NCBI RefSeq assembly: GCF_001458255.1
Contig: NZ_CYSB01000030.1
Span: 62,001 to 126,000, forward strand
Reading direction: 5' to 3'
Length of the DNA stretch: 64,000 bases
Source: Thalassovita autumnalis
Lineage (GTDB): Bacteria; Pseudomonadota; Alphaproteobacteria; Rhodobacterales; Rhodobacteraceae
The translations under genes and the position numbers were made by a program. Positions 1 to 9,053 of this stretch are shown piece by piece (position 1 is the stretch's first letter; each line of letters opens with the position of its first letter). The notes below the pieces were generated by a model. The model saw only the letters and a list, made by a program, of their open reading frames with translations, was not told the origin of the DNA and did no database searches.

Positions 1-1473
1 GTGAAATGGTGGCCGCAAACCGGCCGTAACCGTCTCTACTCCATGATCGAAAGCCGCCCGGATTGGGTGCTGTCGCGCCAGCGTGCTTGGGGTGTGCCGC
101 TGACCTGTTTCACTAAGAAAGATACGCTGCCCACCGATCCGGACTTCCTGCTGCGCGACGCCGCGGTGAACGCACGGATTTCGGAAGCCTTTGAAAAAGA
201 CGGCGCGGATGCCTGGTATGCAGAGGGCGCCAAAGAGCGCTTTATCGGTGATGCGGCCAACCCTGATGATTATGATCAGGTGTTTGACGTGCTGGATGTG
301 TGGTTCGATTCCGGCTCCACCCACTCCTTCGTGTTGCGCGACCGTGAAGACGGGACCGAAGACGGTATCGCGGATGTCTACATGGAAGGCACCGACCAGC
401 ACCGTGGATGGTTCCATTCGTCGCTGCTGCAGGCCTGTGGCACCAAAGGCCGTGCGCCTTACCGCAACGTGGTGACCCATGGTTTCACGCTGGACGAGAA
501 GGGCAACAAAATGTCCAAATCGCTTGGCAATACCATCGTGCCCGAGACCGTTGTGAAGCAGTATGGCGCTGATATCCTGCGTCTTTGGGTGGCACAGACC
601 GACTATATGGCGGATCAGCGGATTGGCCCGGAGATCCTGAAAGGCACCGCGGACAGCTACCGCCGGCTGCGCAACACCATGCGCTTCATGCTTGGCTCGC
701 TCAGCGATTTTGATGAAGCGGACCGGGTTGCGCCTGCCGATATGCCTGAGCTGGAGCAATGGGTGCTGCACCGTCTGGCAGAATTGGATCAGCAGGTGCG
801 CACGGGTTACCAGAGCTTTGATTTCAACGGTGTCTGGCAAGCGGTGTTCAACTTTGCCACCGTGGATCTGTCCTCCTTCTATTTCGACATTCGCAAGGAT
901 GTTCTGTACTGCGATGGCAATACCGACCGGGCCAAAGCGGCACGTACGGTTCTGGATATTCTCTTCCACCGTCTGACCAGCTGGCTGGCGCCGGTCCTGG
1001 TCTTCACCATGGAAGAGGTCTGGCTGGAGCGGTATCCGGGCGAAGAAAGCTCGATCCACCTGACCGATATCCCGGAAACCCCTGCGGCGTGGCTGAACGA
1101 ACCGCTGGCGGCAAAATGGTCGCAGGTGCGTCAGGCCCGCCGGGTTGTCACCGCCGCGCTGGAGGTACAACGGACCGACAAGGTGATCGGTGCATCGCTT
1201 GAGGCTGCACCCGTGGTGCATGTGCGCGAGGCAGAGATGTTGGACGCCCTTAAATCCGTGAGCTTTGATGACATCTGCATCACCTCAGCGATCCAGCTGA
1301 CCGGTGATCCAATGCCTGCCGAAGCCTTCCGCCTGCCGGAGGTTGAAGGTGTTGGTGTTGTCTTTGAAAAGGCCGACGGTGAGAAGTGTCAGCGGTGTTG
1401 GAAAATCCTCCCTGATGTGGGGCAGCACGCGCATGCAGCGACCTGCAAACGCTGTAACGACGCGCTGGGATAA
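1..1473 (+). CDS. ileS: Isoleucine--tRNA ligase, C-terminal part (5' truncated by window edge)
   Basis: C-terminal 490 residues of isoleucyl-tRNA synthetase, the cytoplasmic enzyme that charges tRNA-Ile. The frame is open through base 1 and the first residues lie mid-domain, so the GTG at base 1 is not a start and the gene begins upstream of the window. Visible are the class I signature KMSKS inside DEKGNKMSKSLGNT near fragment residue 170, the anticodon-binding region after it, and a C-terminal zinc ribbon with two CxxC pairs (EKCQRCW and ATCKRCN). The full enzyme is usually 900-1000 residues, so about half is present. A strong hairpin terminator follows 22 nt after the stop. Confidence 0.97.
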   Translation: MKWWPQTGRNRLYSMIESRPDWVLSRQRAWGVPLTCFTKKDTLPTDPDFLLRDAAVNARISEAFEKDGADAWYAEGAKERFIGDAANPDDYDQVFDVLDVWFDSGSTHSFVLRDREDGTEDGIADVYMEGTDQHRGWFHSSLLQACGTKGRAPYRNVVTHGFTLDEKGNKMSKSLGNTIVPETVVKQYGADILRLWVAQTDYMADQRIGPEILKGTADSYRRLRNTMRFMLGSLSDFDEADRVAPADMPELEQWVLHRLAELDQQVRTGYQSFDFNGVWQAVFNFATVDLSSFYFDIRKDVLYCDGNTDRAKAARTVLDILFHRLTSWLAPVLVFTMEEVWLERYPGEESSIHLTDIPETPAAWLNEPLAAKWSQVRQARRVVTAALEVQRTDKVIGASLEAAPVVHVREAEMLDALKSVSFDDICITSAIQLTGDPMPAEAFRLPEVEGVGVVFEKADGEKCQRCWKILPDVGQHAHAATCKRCNDALG

Positions 1474-1495
1474 GCCGACCATAAGATGATAGTGT

Positions 1496-1524
1496 AAAGG
1501 CCGGGTTAACAGCCCGGCCTTTTT
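1496..1524 (+). terminator. Intrinsic terminator of ileS
   Basis: A perfect 10-bp stem (AAAGGCCGGG at 1496-1505 with CCCGGCCTTT at 1513-1522) and a 7-nt loop run into a T tract. It starts 22 nt past the ileS stop and ends before the next gene. Confidence 0.9.
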
Positions 1525-1545
1525 GCAAGCAACCGTGGGTAAAAG

Positions 1546-1998
1546 ATGCCAGAGCGTAGTTTTGACAGCCCCGTGGGTCGTATCAGCGTCGTGGAAAAGG
1601 ACGGTGCGATCACACGTCTTTACTGGGGTGGCGCGGGAGATGATGACACTGCGCTGTTGCGTCAGGCGGGGGAACAGCTCAGCGCCTATTTCGCGGGCGA
1701 GCTGGAGGTTTTTGACCTGCCGCTTCAGGTGGAGGGCAGCGATTTCCAAAGGGCAGTATGTGCGGCCATGTCGGCGATCCCCTTTGGCGAAACGCGCACC
1801 TATGGGGAAATTGCGGCGGATCTGAACGTACCACCGCAACCTGTTGGGCAGGCCTGTGGTGGCAATCCGATCCCGATCATCATCCCCTGTCACCGCGTGC
1901 TGTCCGCCACCGGGTTGGGCGGCTTTTCCGGCGACGGCGGGGTGGAAACCAAAGTCACTTTGCTGAAGCACGAAGGAGCTGCGGGGCTTTTGCTGTAA
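1546..1998 (+). CDS. ogt: Methylated-DNA--protein-cysteine S-methyltransferase (Ogt/AGT type)
   Basis: A 150-residue suicide DNA-repair protein that transfers the alkyl group from O6-alkylguanine or O4-alkylthymine to its own cysteine. The acceptor motif PCHRV is at residues 114-118 (Cys115), preceded by the hydrophobic IPIII strand. The wing and recognition segment GETRTYGEIAADL is at 81-93. It is slightly shorter than typical Ogt (about 160-175 residues) and lacks an Ada-type zinc domain. The ATG at 1546 is chosen because the protein fold begins directly there, although no strong Shine-Dalgarno is visible. It lies between the ileS terminator and a gap before convergent pcs, so it is probably monocistronic. 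Confidence 0.93.
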   Translation: MPERSFDSPVGRISVVEKDGAITRLYWGGAGDDDTALLRQAGEQLSAYFAGELEVFDLPLQVEGSDFQRAVCAAMSAIPFGETRTYGEIAADLNVPPQPVGQACGGNPIPIIIPCHRVLSATGLGGFSGDGGVETKVTLLKHEGAAGLLL

Positions 1999-2194
1999 AT
2001 CTGACGATGTTTGTCTTTAAGACTCCGGGGCGGATGAAATCACATATTCAATCGCCCGCAAAATTATCTTTTAGCAATCTGACCGCGGGTGAAGCCCAAC
2101 ATTTGGTACGTATTGATAGGGTGCCTCAACCCTTAGTCTAATCGCCGCCACGCTGTGCCCGCGATGGACTCAGGACTCCAAAACGGAAGGATAC

Positions 2195-2240
2195 CCACAG
2201 AAATCGTCCCGAAACTTGCACGCAGACAAGATTTCTGTGG
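2195..2240. repeat. Inverted repeat carrying a DnaA box, between ogt and pcs
   Basis: CCACAGAAATC (2195-2205) and GATTTCTGTGG (2230-2240) are perfect 11-bp arms 24 nt apart. The right arm runs into TGTGGATAA (2236-2244), the complement of the consensus DnaA box TTATCCACA. No T tract follows on either strand, so it is a poor intrinsic terminator. It sits in the convergent gap between ogt and pcs. Function is unknown. Confidence 0.5.
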
Positions 2241-2250
2241 ATAATCGATA

Positions 2251-2949
2251 TCAACGACCTTCAGGGATGATCTGCTGTACAATGCCAACAAGTAGGAGGT
2301 AGAGGGAGGTCACAACCAGGCCCCAATGGGCCCAGCTTTCCGGGTGAAACTCGACCCAGGCGGCCCAACCGGCAAAAAAGGTCCAAGCCAGTGCCATGGG
2401 CAGGGAGATCAGGCGCCAGCGCTCCGTGCGCACCGGATGGATGAACCGCAGCGGCAGGAACATCGCAACGGACAGCGCGGCGACAAGCGCCACGATGATC
2501 CAGAAATTCGGCTGCAGCGCAAAGAATACGATGATCGCCATATTCCAGCAGCCGGGAAAACCAGAGAAGGAATTGTCTTTGGTTTTCATGCGTGTATCGG
2601 CGAAATACATAGCGCTGGAGAAGGTGATTATGATGATGGCAAACCAGCCCGTCCACCCCGGCAGCAACCCCGATTTGAACAGGGCAAAGGCGGGAATAAA
2701 GACGTAGGTCAGATAGTCGATGATCAGATCCAGCAGGACACCATCAAACTGCGCGGCATAATGTTTGACGTGATAGCGGCGCGCCAGGGGGCCATCGATC
2801 CCGTCCACGGCAAAGGCGACGACCAGCCACAGGAACATCAGATCCCATTTCGCTTCAACCGCGGCAAGCATCGACAGCATGGCAAAGACAGCACCTGTCG
2901 CTGTCAGGAGGTGGACGCTTAGCGCCTTGAATTCATTGGAAATAGACAT
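2251..2949 (-). CDS. pcs: Phosphatidylcholine synthase
   Basis: A 232-residue integral membrane CDP-alcohol phosphotransferase that condenses CDP-diacylglycerol with choline to give phosphatidylcholine. The catalytic signature DGPLAR-x12-G-x3-D-x3-D is present (DGIDGPLARRY onward); the 12-residue spacing is the form I associate with bacterial Pcs, whereas most of the superfamily has 8. About seven hydrophobic helices follow, with the Pcs-like segment SGFPGCWNMAI. The start is the ATG at 2949 (MSISNEF); a longer reading into xerC looks like noise. It is 7 nt downstream of xerC and co-directional with it, so it is probably the last gene of the DUF484-xerC-pcs operon. No clear terminator follows. 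Confidence 0.9.
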   Translation of the reverse strand: MSISNEFKALSVHLLTATGAVFAMLSMLAAVEAKWDLMFLWLVVAFAVDGIDGPLARRYHVKHYAAQFDGVLLDLIIDYLTYVFIPAFALFKSGLLPGWTGWFAIIIITFSSAMYFADTRMKTKDNSFSGFPGCWNMAIIVFFALQPNFWIIVALVAALSVAMFLPLRFIHPVRTERWRLISLPMALAWTFFAGWAAWVEFHPESWAHWGLVVTSLYLLLVGIVQQIIPEGR

Positions 2950-2956
2950 TTTGGCC

Positions 2957-3892
2957 CTATTTTTCTGGCGCAACGGCCTTGGGGTGCGTCTTGTCGTATA
3001 CGTCCAAAAGCCGCCCCAAGTCCACCGCAGTATAGGCTTGGGTGGTCGACAGCGAGGCATGGCCCAGCAATTCCTGGATCGCCCGCAGATCGCCGCCAGC
3101 GTTAAGGAGGTGTGTTGCAAAACTGTGGCGCAGGGCATGCGGGGTGGCGGTTGCCGGCAGACCCAGCTGCAACCGCGCTTGTGCCATGGATTTCTGCACC
3201 ACGCGCGGGCTTAACGGGCGGCCGCGCACACCGCGAAACAGTATGTCACTTGGGCCCAGTTCAAACGGCATCAACGCTACATAATGGGCCACCGCCTGCC
3301 GCGCGACGGGCAGCACAGGCACCATCCGTTCTTTGCCGCCTTTGCCTTCGATCCGGAGGACTTCGCCCAAGGGGACGGCGGCGCGCGTCAGGCTGAGGGC
3401 CTCGGAAATCCGCAAACCGCAACCATAAAGCAGCGTGATTACTGCGCTGTCGCGGGCGCCGACCCAATCTTCGGGGGCATTTTCGGCAACGGTTGAGATA
3501 AGATCTTTGGCGGCCTCTGCCTCAACCGGGCGCGGCAGTTTTGCGCTGAACTTCGGCGATCGTGTCGCCAGCACGGCGGTGGGTTCAAACCCCTCACGTT
3601 CCGCAAGCCAGCGGTAGAATGATTTCACCGCCGACAACTTGCGCGCCATGCTGCGGGCACCGACGTCCTGACGGCGGGTGGCGGCCATCCAGGCGCGCAT
3701 GTCGGAAACGGTTATTTTGGCAATTGCACCAAGGCCTTGAGGCTCGCCATGGTGCGCGGTCATGAAACTCAGGAAAACGGCAACGTCGCGGCTGTAGGCT
3801 TCGATGGTGTTGTCTGATGCGCCTTTCAGGGCGCGCTGGTGATCCAGCCACTTTTGCAGGGCATCGCGTGCGGCTGGGGTGATCAGCGTCAC
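2957..3892 (-). CDS. xerC: Tyrosine recombinase XerC
   Basis: A 311-residue site-specific recombinase that, with XerD, resolves chromosome dimers at dif. The N-terminal SAM-like core-binding domain covers about residues 8-95. The catalytic domain has the full set: Arg161 (GLRISE), Lys in GKGGKER (184-190), His252-x2-Arg255 (HALRHSFATHLL), His278 (LGHASLSTTQ) and the nucleophile Tyr287. Length is normal for XerC. It starts with GTG at 3892, overlapping the DUF484 stop by 4 nt (GTGA), which implies translational coupling. DUF484 upstream of xerC is a common proteobacterial arrangement and favours XerC over XerD. No recognisable dif site lies beside it. Confidence 0.93.
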   Translation of the reverse strand: MTLITPAARDALQKWLDHQRALKGASDNTIEAYSRDVAVFLSFMTAHHGEPQGLGAIAKITVSDMRAWMAATRRQDVGARSMARKLSAVKSFYRWLAEREGFEPTAVLATRSPKFSAKLPRPVEAEAAKDLISTVAENAPEDWVGARDSAVITLLYGCGLRISEALSLTRAAVPLGEVLRIEGKGGKERMVPVLPVARQAVAHYVALMPFELGPSDILFRGVRGRPLSPRVVQKSMAQARLQLGLPATATPHALRHSFATHLLNAGGDLRAIQELLGHASLSTTQAYTAVDLGRLLDVYDKTHPKAVAPEK

Positions 3893-4593
3893 GACAGCCA
3901 GCGCCGCATGGAGCGTTCAAACACCCCGGCGAAAAACGCCAGCAGATCCGTGCCTTGCTGGGGGGAAAACTGGTGCGGATCCTCAGCGCCCATGACCAAC
4001 AGGCCGGGCAGGCGGCCAGCGCCGAAATCCAGACGCAGGCAGGCCTCCGATCGGATGAACGGCGCTTTGTCTCCATAGACTTCGCGTCGCCCTTCCTGCA
4101 TTTGGCGCAGTGTCACCTGCCGGGTCGGGGCGCTGCGCCCTGCAGACAGGAACTGATCTACAAAGCCAGGCTCGGCCACCGACAGAACTGAACCAAGACG
4201 ACGCACCGCTGGTTCGTTTTCTTCCTGAACGGTTTCCAACACCAGTTTCACGCAATCCACGCGTAGGATGTCAGCCACAGGGCCGTTCAAATCTTTTAGA
4301 AACCGTTCAAATTCGGTCGGGTCCAGCATCCGCAAAATGGCGCGGTGAACCTGATTGGTTCCAGCCAGATTTTCATAGGCGGCTGCGATCACCGAACGAT
4401 GGGTGTCTTCCAGGCGATCAAGACGATGCTCAAGCCGTTCCATCGCGATGCCACGCAGGTCGACAATATTGCCGCCCATGGCGCGTTCATTGGCCGAAAT
4501 CAGCGCATGCATAAGGTCCTGATCGTCCAGAATGACGTCAGGCTCCGAGATGATCTTCTCGCGCAGGGTATCGTCAATTTTTGCTGTGCTCAT
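3889..4593 (-). CDS. DUF484 family protein
   Basis: A 234-residue soluble protein of the DUF484 (YigA-like, GAF-related) family. After an N-terminal helical region with regular heptad-like spacing (MERLEHRLDRLEDTHRSVI near residues 50-70), there is a GAF-like alpha/beta domain containing RSEACLRLDFGAGRLPGLLVMGAEDPHQFSP. Molecular function is not known. Conserved coupling to xerC suggests a role in recombination or cell division, but that is inference. It is the first gene of the DUF484-xerC-pcs operon and starts at the ATG at 4593. The upstream gap holds two DnaA boxes, so the operon promoter may be DnaA-responsive. Confidence 0.82.
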   Translation of the reverse strand: MSTAKIDDTLREKIISEPDVILDDQDLMHALISANERAMGGNIVDLRGIAMERLEHRLDRLEDTHRSVIAAAYENLAGTNQVHRAILRMLDPTEFERFLKDLNGPVADILRVDCVKLVLETVQEENEPAVRRLGSVLSVAEPGFVDQFLSAGRSAPTRQVTLRQMQEGRREVYGDKAPFIRSEACLRLDFGAGRLPGLLVMGAEDPHQFSPQQGTDLLAFFAGVFERSMRRWLS

Positions 4594-4751
4594 CGGCCTG
4601 CCATTATTGTTTTGCCAAACTTACCAGAGGTTTTCGGTGATTTCCTCATGTTTTTCACCGTTGGGATGCGGTTTTTGGCAGTTTCATGCCTGTCCACTGT
4701 GGGTGGATCAAGAAAACCCAATTGTGACAGATACTAAGAGATTTGTACGTC

Positions 4752-4784
4752 TGTGGATAAAAAAATTCCACAGGGTTATGCACA
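4752..4784. promoter_or_regulatory. Pair of DnaA boxes
   Basis: TGTGGATAA (4752-4760; reverse of TTATCCACA) and TTATGCACA (4776-4784) both match TTATNCACA exactly. They face each other with 15 nt between them. They lie about 160-190 bp upstream of the DUF484 start. The boxes are plain in the sequence; binding and function are inferred. Confidence 0.6.
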
Positions 4785-4862
4785 GGGCCTGGTGTGGGCT
4801 GATTGGCGAGGGGAATGCTGCAAAGCCTATGCCATATAGGGGCCGCCTCAGCAGAAATGAAA

Positions 4863-4887
4863 AACGCCCCCAAACTTTGGGGGCGTT
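4863..4887 (-). terminator. Intrinsic terminator of the transaldolase gene
   Basis: AACGCCCCCAAA (4863-4874) pairs perfectly with TTTGGGGGCGTT (4876-4887). Read leftward, the hairpin is followed by a TTTTTCATTT tract. It begins 30 nt after the transaldolase stop. Confidence 0.9.
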
Positions 4888-4916
4888 AAACGTTTGTTCA
4901 GCTTTTTGGGCGAAGA

Positions 4917-5570
4917 TCAGAGAATCTTGATGTTCGCGGCTTTGATGTCAGCCAGGAATGCAGCTAGGCCTTTGTCCGTCAGCGGGTGGTTGGCCAGCGC
5001 TTTGATCACCGCAGGCGGGGCGGTGATGACATCGGCACCCACACGGGCGCAGTCCTGCACGTGGTTGGCGGAACGGATCGATGCAGCCAGAACTTCGGTT
5101 TCAAAGCCGAAGTTGTCATAGATGGTGCGGATGTCTTCGATCAGGTCCATGCCATCAAGGGCGATGTCGTCAAGACGGCCGATGAAGGGGCTGATGAAGG
5201 TGGCGCCGGCTTTGGCTGCTAGCAGCGCCTGATTGGCCGAGAAACACAAGGTGACGTTCACCATGTGACCTTCGCTGGTGAGGGTTTTGCAGGCTTTCAA
5301 TCCGTCCCAGGTCAGCGGCACTTTGACGGCGATATTGTCGGCGATTTTGACCAGCTTACGGCCCTCGGCGATCATTTCATCCGCGTCGGTGGCGGTGACT
5401 TCGGCCGAAACCGGGCCGTCAACCAGATCACAGATCTCTTTGGTGACTTCCAGAATGTCGCGACCGGATTTCTTGATCAGCGAGGGGTTGGTGGTTACAC
5501 CATCCACCATGCCCAGATCGTTCAGCTCGGCAATGGCATCGATTTCGGCAGTATCAACGAAGAATTTCAT
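4917..5570 (-). CDS. fsa: Transaldolase / fructose-6-phosphate aldolase (TalC/Fsa subfamily)
   Basis: A 217-residue cytosolic class I aldolase of the short transaldolase family. It transfers dihydroxyacetone between sugar phosphates in the non-oxidative pentose phosphate pathway, or cleaves fructose 6-phosphate. The Schiff-base lysine is Lys83 in AVKVPLT; the N-terminal FVDTAEI and TTNPSLI segments and the C-terminal [10 protein letters not shown] segment are typical. Length is exactly that of the TalC group. Whether it acts as transaldolase or as aldolase cannot be decided from sequence here. The ATG at 5570 has a good AAGGGAA ribosome-binding site. It is monocistronic, divergent from priA across 125 bp. 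Confidence 0.92.
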   Translation of the reverse strand: MKFFVDTAEIDAIAELNDLGMVDGVTTNPSLIKKSGRDILEVTKEICDLVDGPVSAEVTATDADEMIAEGRKLVKIADNIAVKVPLTWDGLKACKTLTSEGHMVNVTLCFSANQALLAAKAGATFISPFIGRLDDIALDGMDLIEDIRTIYDNFGFETEVLAASIRSANHVQDCARVGADVITAPPAVIKALANHPLTDKGLAAFLADIKAANIKIL

Positions 5571-5695
5571 CGGCGTTCCCTTTTGTGGCGCGACGTGTCA
5601 GATTTCGTCCCTGCCTTTACCGCATGACGGGCAAGGGGGCTAGCCCTTGGGTGGCGAATTTGGGATAGAGGCCGAAAGAGCGGGGGCGAAAGGCA

Positions 5696-7909
5696 ATGAC
5701 GGGGCAGGTTCAGCCGGATCAGCAAGAGTTTTTTGACCCCGGCACATTGGTCGGTGTGCTGACCACGCAACCCCTTGATCGCATTCTGGATTACAAAGCG
5801 CCCGAGGGCGGGTGCTGGCGGGGCGCTTTTGTTGAGGTGCCGCTGGGCCCCCGCAAGGTGCTTGGCGTGGTCTGGGGCGCTGGGCAAGGGGGCTATGATG
5901 CCAGCAAGATCCGCAGCATCTTGCGCGTTCTGGATGTGGCGCCGATGCGGGATGAGCTGAAGCAATTTCTGCAACGCTCGGCTGATTATACGCTGACGCC
6001 GTTGACGGCGATGTTGCGGCTGGCGACCCGCGCGCCGGGGTTGAGTGATCCCCCGTCAATGCAGAAAATCTACCGTCTGGGGCAGGGCGAGCCTGACCGC
6101 AGCACGGCGGCGCGCACCCGCGTGTTGGACACGCTGCGGGACTATGGCGGTCTGGCCTTCACGCTGAAAGAACTGGCTGAGATGGCCGGGGTCTCTTCGA
6201 GTGTTGTTAAGGGTTTGGTAAAACAAAACGTGGTATTGGAGGAGGACCGTCCGCGTGACCTGCCGTTTGCCCGTCTCGATCCAGACCATGCCGGCAAAAC
6301 ACTGACCGAGGCACAGGGGGAGGCGGCCGCGAAATTGCGCGCGGGTGTGGCGGCGCAGACCTATGGCACTACGCTTCTGCGCGGCGTCACCGGTTCGGGC
6401 AAGACCGAGGTTTATCTGGAGGCGGTGGCCGAATGTCTGGCGCAGGGGCGACAGGCCTTGGTTCTGCTGCCGGAAATTGCGCTGACGGCGGAGTTTTTGA
6501 CCCGCGTTGAGGAACGGTTTGGCGCTAAACCCGCTGAGTGGCATTCGGGCGTTACCATGACGGAGAGGCGCCGGATCTGGAAAATGGTTGGGCAAGGCGG
6601 CGCACAGATGGTGATCGGTGCCCGATCGGCGCTGTTTTTGCCCTATCAGAACCTGGGCTTGATCGTTGTCGATGAAGAACATGATACCTCTTACAAGCAA
6701 GAGGAAGGGGTGCTGTATAACGCGCGTGATATGGCCGTTTTGCGGGCCCATCTGTGCGGCGCGCAGGTTGTTTTGGCGTCTGCAACACCATCGCTGGAAA
6801 CCTGGGTGAACGCTGAGGCCGGGAAATACGAAAAAATCGATCTGGTCAGCCGCTATGGGCCGTCGGTCATGCCGGATATGCGCGCCATCGACATGCGGCA
6901 GGAGAAGCTGCCGTCAAATCGCTGGATCTCGGATAAGCTGAAACATGAGGTTTTGGCGCGGGTTGAAAAAGGCGAACAGTCACTGCTGTTTATCAACCGC
7001 CGCGGCTATGCGCCGGTGACGATTTGCCGGGCTTGCGGCCATCAGATTGCCTGTGATGTTTGCGATGCGCGGATGGTGGAACACCGGTTCCTCAAACGGC
7101 TTATGTGCCATCAATGTGGTGAAACAAAACCGGTGCCAACGGAATGTCCAAACTGCGCGGCTGAGGACCGGCTGGCCCCGGTTGGTCCGGGGGTAGAACG
7201 CTTGGCCGAGGAGGCGACAGCGCTGTTTCCCGATGCCCGGGTGGTGACGCTGAGTTCGGATATGTTTGGATCAGCCCGCGCGCTGAAGGCTCAGATCGCA
7301 GAAATCGCTGAGGGTGGTGCCGACATCATCATTGGCACCCAGCTTGTTGCCAAGGGGCACAACTTCCCGCTGCTCACCCTTGTGGGGGTGATTGACGCGG
7401 ATCTTGGGCTGCAGGGCTCCGACCTCAGGGCGGCGGAGCGGACTTTTCAGCTGATGCGTCAGGTGGCGGGTCGGGCTGGGCGTTCTGAGCGCAAGGGTGT
7501 TGCGTTTATGCAAAGCTATCAGCCTGAGCATCCGGTGATCCGCGCAATCCTTGCCGGTGATGAGGAGGGGTTTTGGCGGGCCGAAGCAGATGCACGCCGG
7601 TTGGCAGGGGTGCCGCCCTACGGACGCATGGCGGGCATCGTCATCAGCGCCCCCGATCCGCAACAACCCTTTGATATGGGATCGGAAATGGCGCGAAGGA
7701 ACGCGCCGTTGCGGCAAATCGGTGCGCAGGTCTTTGGCCCCGCACCAGCGCCGATCGCCCGGATCCGCGGGCGGCATCGTGTGCGGCTGCTGGTCAAGGC
7801 TGAGAAAGGCGCACCATTGCAAAATGCGCTGGCAAAATGGCTGCAGCAGTTTCGGCCGGGAAACCAGTTGCGGATTTCCGTTGATATCGACCCGCAAAGT
7901 TTTTTGTAG
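5696..7909 (+). CDS. priA: Primosomal protein N' (replication restart helicase PriA)
   Basis: A 737-residue superfamily 2 helicase that recognises stalled forks and D-loops and reloads DnaB. An N-terminal DNA-binding domain comes first, then Walker A GVTGSGKT at 230-237 and the DEEH box at 326-329 (VVDEEHDTSYKQ). A zinc-binding insertion follows with four CxxC pairs (CRACGH, CDVCDA, CHQCGE, CPNCAA), then helicase motifs V-VI (IIGTQLVAKGHNFP, RQVAGRAGRS). Full length for the family. The ATG at 5696 follows CGAAAGG. It is divergent from fsa and convergent with the YeeE gene. Confidence 0.96.
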   Translation: MTGQVQPDQQEFFDPGTLVGVLTTQPLDRILDYKAPEGGCWRGAFVEVPLGPRKVLGVVWGAGQGGYDASKIRSILRVLDVAPMRDELKQFLQRSADYTLTPLTAMLRLATRAPGLSDPPSMQKIYRLGQGEPDRSTAARTRVLDTLRDYGGLAFTLKELAEMAGVSSSVVKGLVKQNVVLEEDRPRDLPFARLDPDHAGKTLTEAQGEAAAKLRAGVAAQTYGTTLLRGVTGSGKTEVYLEAVAECLAQGRQALVLLPEIALTAEFLTRVEERFGAKPAEWHSGVTMTERRRIWKMVGQGGAQMVIGARSALFLPYQNLGLIVVDEEHDTSYKQEEGVLYNARDMAVLRAHLCGAQVVLASATPSLETWVNAEAGKYEKIDLVSRYGPSVMPDMRAIDMRQEKLPSNRWISDKLKHEVLARVEKGEQSLLFINRRGYAPVTICRACGHQIACDVCDARMVEHRFLKRLMCHQCGETKPVPTECPNCAAEDRLAPVGPGVERLAEEATALFPDARVVTLSSDMFGSARALKAQIAEIAEGGADIIIGTQLVAKGHNFPLLTLVGVIDADLGLQGSDLRAAERTFQLMRQVAGRAGRSERKGVAFMQSYQPEHPVIRAILAGDEEGFWRAEADARRLAGVPPYGRMAGIVISAPDPQQPFDMGSEMARRNAPLRQIGAQVFGPAPAPIARIRGRHRVRLLVKAEKGAPLQNALAKWLQQFRPGNQLRISVDIDPQSFL

Positions 7910-7952
7910 CCCTTAACGTTTTGTTGGTGGTTTTGCGTCATTCTGCCATGGA

Positions 7953-9017
7953 TCAAGCGGTGGCGGCGCGACTGGCGGGCTGATCAATCAGCCAATCCGT
8001 TGCCATTGCGCCGATCCACATTGCAAATAGCGCGCACCAGGCCGTCGCCACAAAGATGGACCCACCCGTGACCCCTGCGCCAATGGCGCAGCCACCTGCC
8101 AGCATGCCGCCAAACCCCATCAGGGCGGCGCCGAAAATTGCGCGGCGCATATTTGCCGCGCCCTCATAGCCTTGGAACTTCAGCTCCTTGGTGATCCAAG
8201 CGGCGAGAAAGGCGCCGATGAAAACACCCGGAACCAGCCCGATGTCAAATTCCAGCACGGCGGTGCGGTCCAGGACAAACATCAAGCTATGCGCGGAAGG
8301 GCCCGTGAACGTAGCGCTTTCGACCTGTATCGGGTCAAAGGCGATTTGCGATAGTCCAAAGGTCAAAACCCATCCAAGGGCGACCGCAAAGCCAACGCCT
8401 GAGGCAAAGATCAAACGGGCAACGCCTATACGGTTGCGATGGGCCAGAACAAGGGCAAAACCTGCCAGCGCAAGGCCCAGATACAGGCCCGAAATGGCCG
8501 GCAGGTTGAGGGCGGTCAAAAGGTCTGTGTTCCGACCGCCCGGGGTGATCCAAAGCCCGGCTAGAACCTCACGTGGCGCGGAGAGCAGACCTGCGAGGGT
8601 CATCTGCGCAACAACGGCAAAGATCAGCCCGGACACCAGCGATCTGAGATTGCCGGTGGCCGCCAGAACCAGCAATCGCCCGGAACACCCCCGGGCCAGT
8701 ACCATGCCGGCGCCAAACAGCAATCCGCCGATGATGGCGCCAGACCAACTGCCGGGTACTGCCATCATCCGGGCATCTGCGGCCCGCATCAGCCCCAGCA
8801 TCTCGGCCGCCTGGACCCAAACTACTGCGGTGGAGAAGGTCAGCAACCAGACAGCAACGCGGTCATCCCAGCGCCCCCTAGCAAAGGAGACCGTGGCGGC
8901 GCGTAGACAAAACCTGGACCGTTGCGCCGCAACGCCGAAGCACAGCCCGGTGATCAGGCCAAGCAGCGCTGCGGTGGGTGCTTCGCCGATGCTGTCCACA
9001 ATGTTGAGGAGTGTCAT
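7953..9017 (-). CDS. YeeE/YedE family sulfur (thiosulfate-type) transporter
   Basis: A 354-residue polytopic inner-membrane protein of the YeeE/YedE (DUF395) family; characterised members such as TsuA import thiosulfate. Family cysteine motifs are visible: RSRFCLRAA near residue 36, LARGCSGRL near 108 and LAGGCAIGAG near 310, set in short re-entrant glycine-rich helices. About nine to ten membrane segments follow the known pattern. The ATG at 9017 is preceded by AGAGGGATTG. No TusA or rhodanese gene adjoins it. The substrate (thiosulfate, sulfite or polysulfide) is inferred from the family. The promoter carries a strong inverted repeat overlapping an FNR-like box. Confidence 0.85.
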   Translation of the reverse strand: MTLLNIVDSIGEAPTAALLGLITGLCFGVAAQRSRFCLRAATVSFARGRWDDRVAVWLLTFSTAVVWVQAAEMLGLMRAADARMMAVPGSWSGAIIGGLLFGAGMVLARGCSGRLLVLAATGNLRSLVSGLIFAVVAQMTLAGLLSAPREVLAGLWITPGGRNTDLLTALNLPAISGLYLGLALAGFALVLAHRNRIGVARLIFASGVGFAVALGWVLTFGLSQIAFDPIQVESATFTGPSAHSLMFVLDRTAVLEFDIGLVPGVFIGAFLAAWITKELKFQGYEGAANMRRAIFGAALMGFGGMLAGGCAIGAGVTGGSIFVATAWCALFAMWIGAMATDWLIDQPASRAATA

Positions 9018-9053
9018 CTCAATCCCTCTTTGTCATTCGAGTGCGAGAATATA

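Larger units (their letters stand above)
4594..4916. other. 323-bp intergenic region upstream of DUF484-xerC-pcs
   Basis: No credible gene is present. From the DUF484 side it holds a T-rich stretch (about 4600-4680) likely to contain the leftward promoter, a pair of perfect TTATNCACA-type DnaA boxes (4752-4760 and 4776-4784), and the transaldolase terminator (4863-4887). No tRNA or riboswitch architecture was recognised. Confidence 0.6.

Noticed and set aside
4752-4784. Possible chromosomal replication origin from the paired DnaA boxes
   Set aside because: Only two boxes, no further cluster, no dnaA, parAB, gidAB or hemE neighbourhood, and no clear AT-rich unwinding element with repeats; better viewed as isolated DnaA sites.
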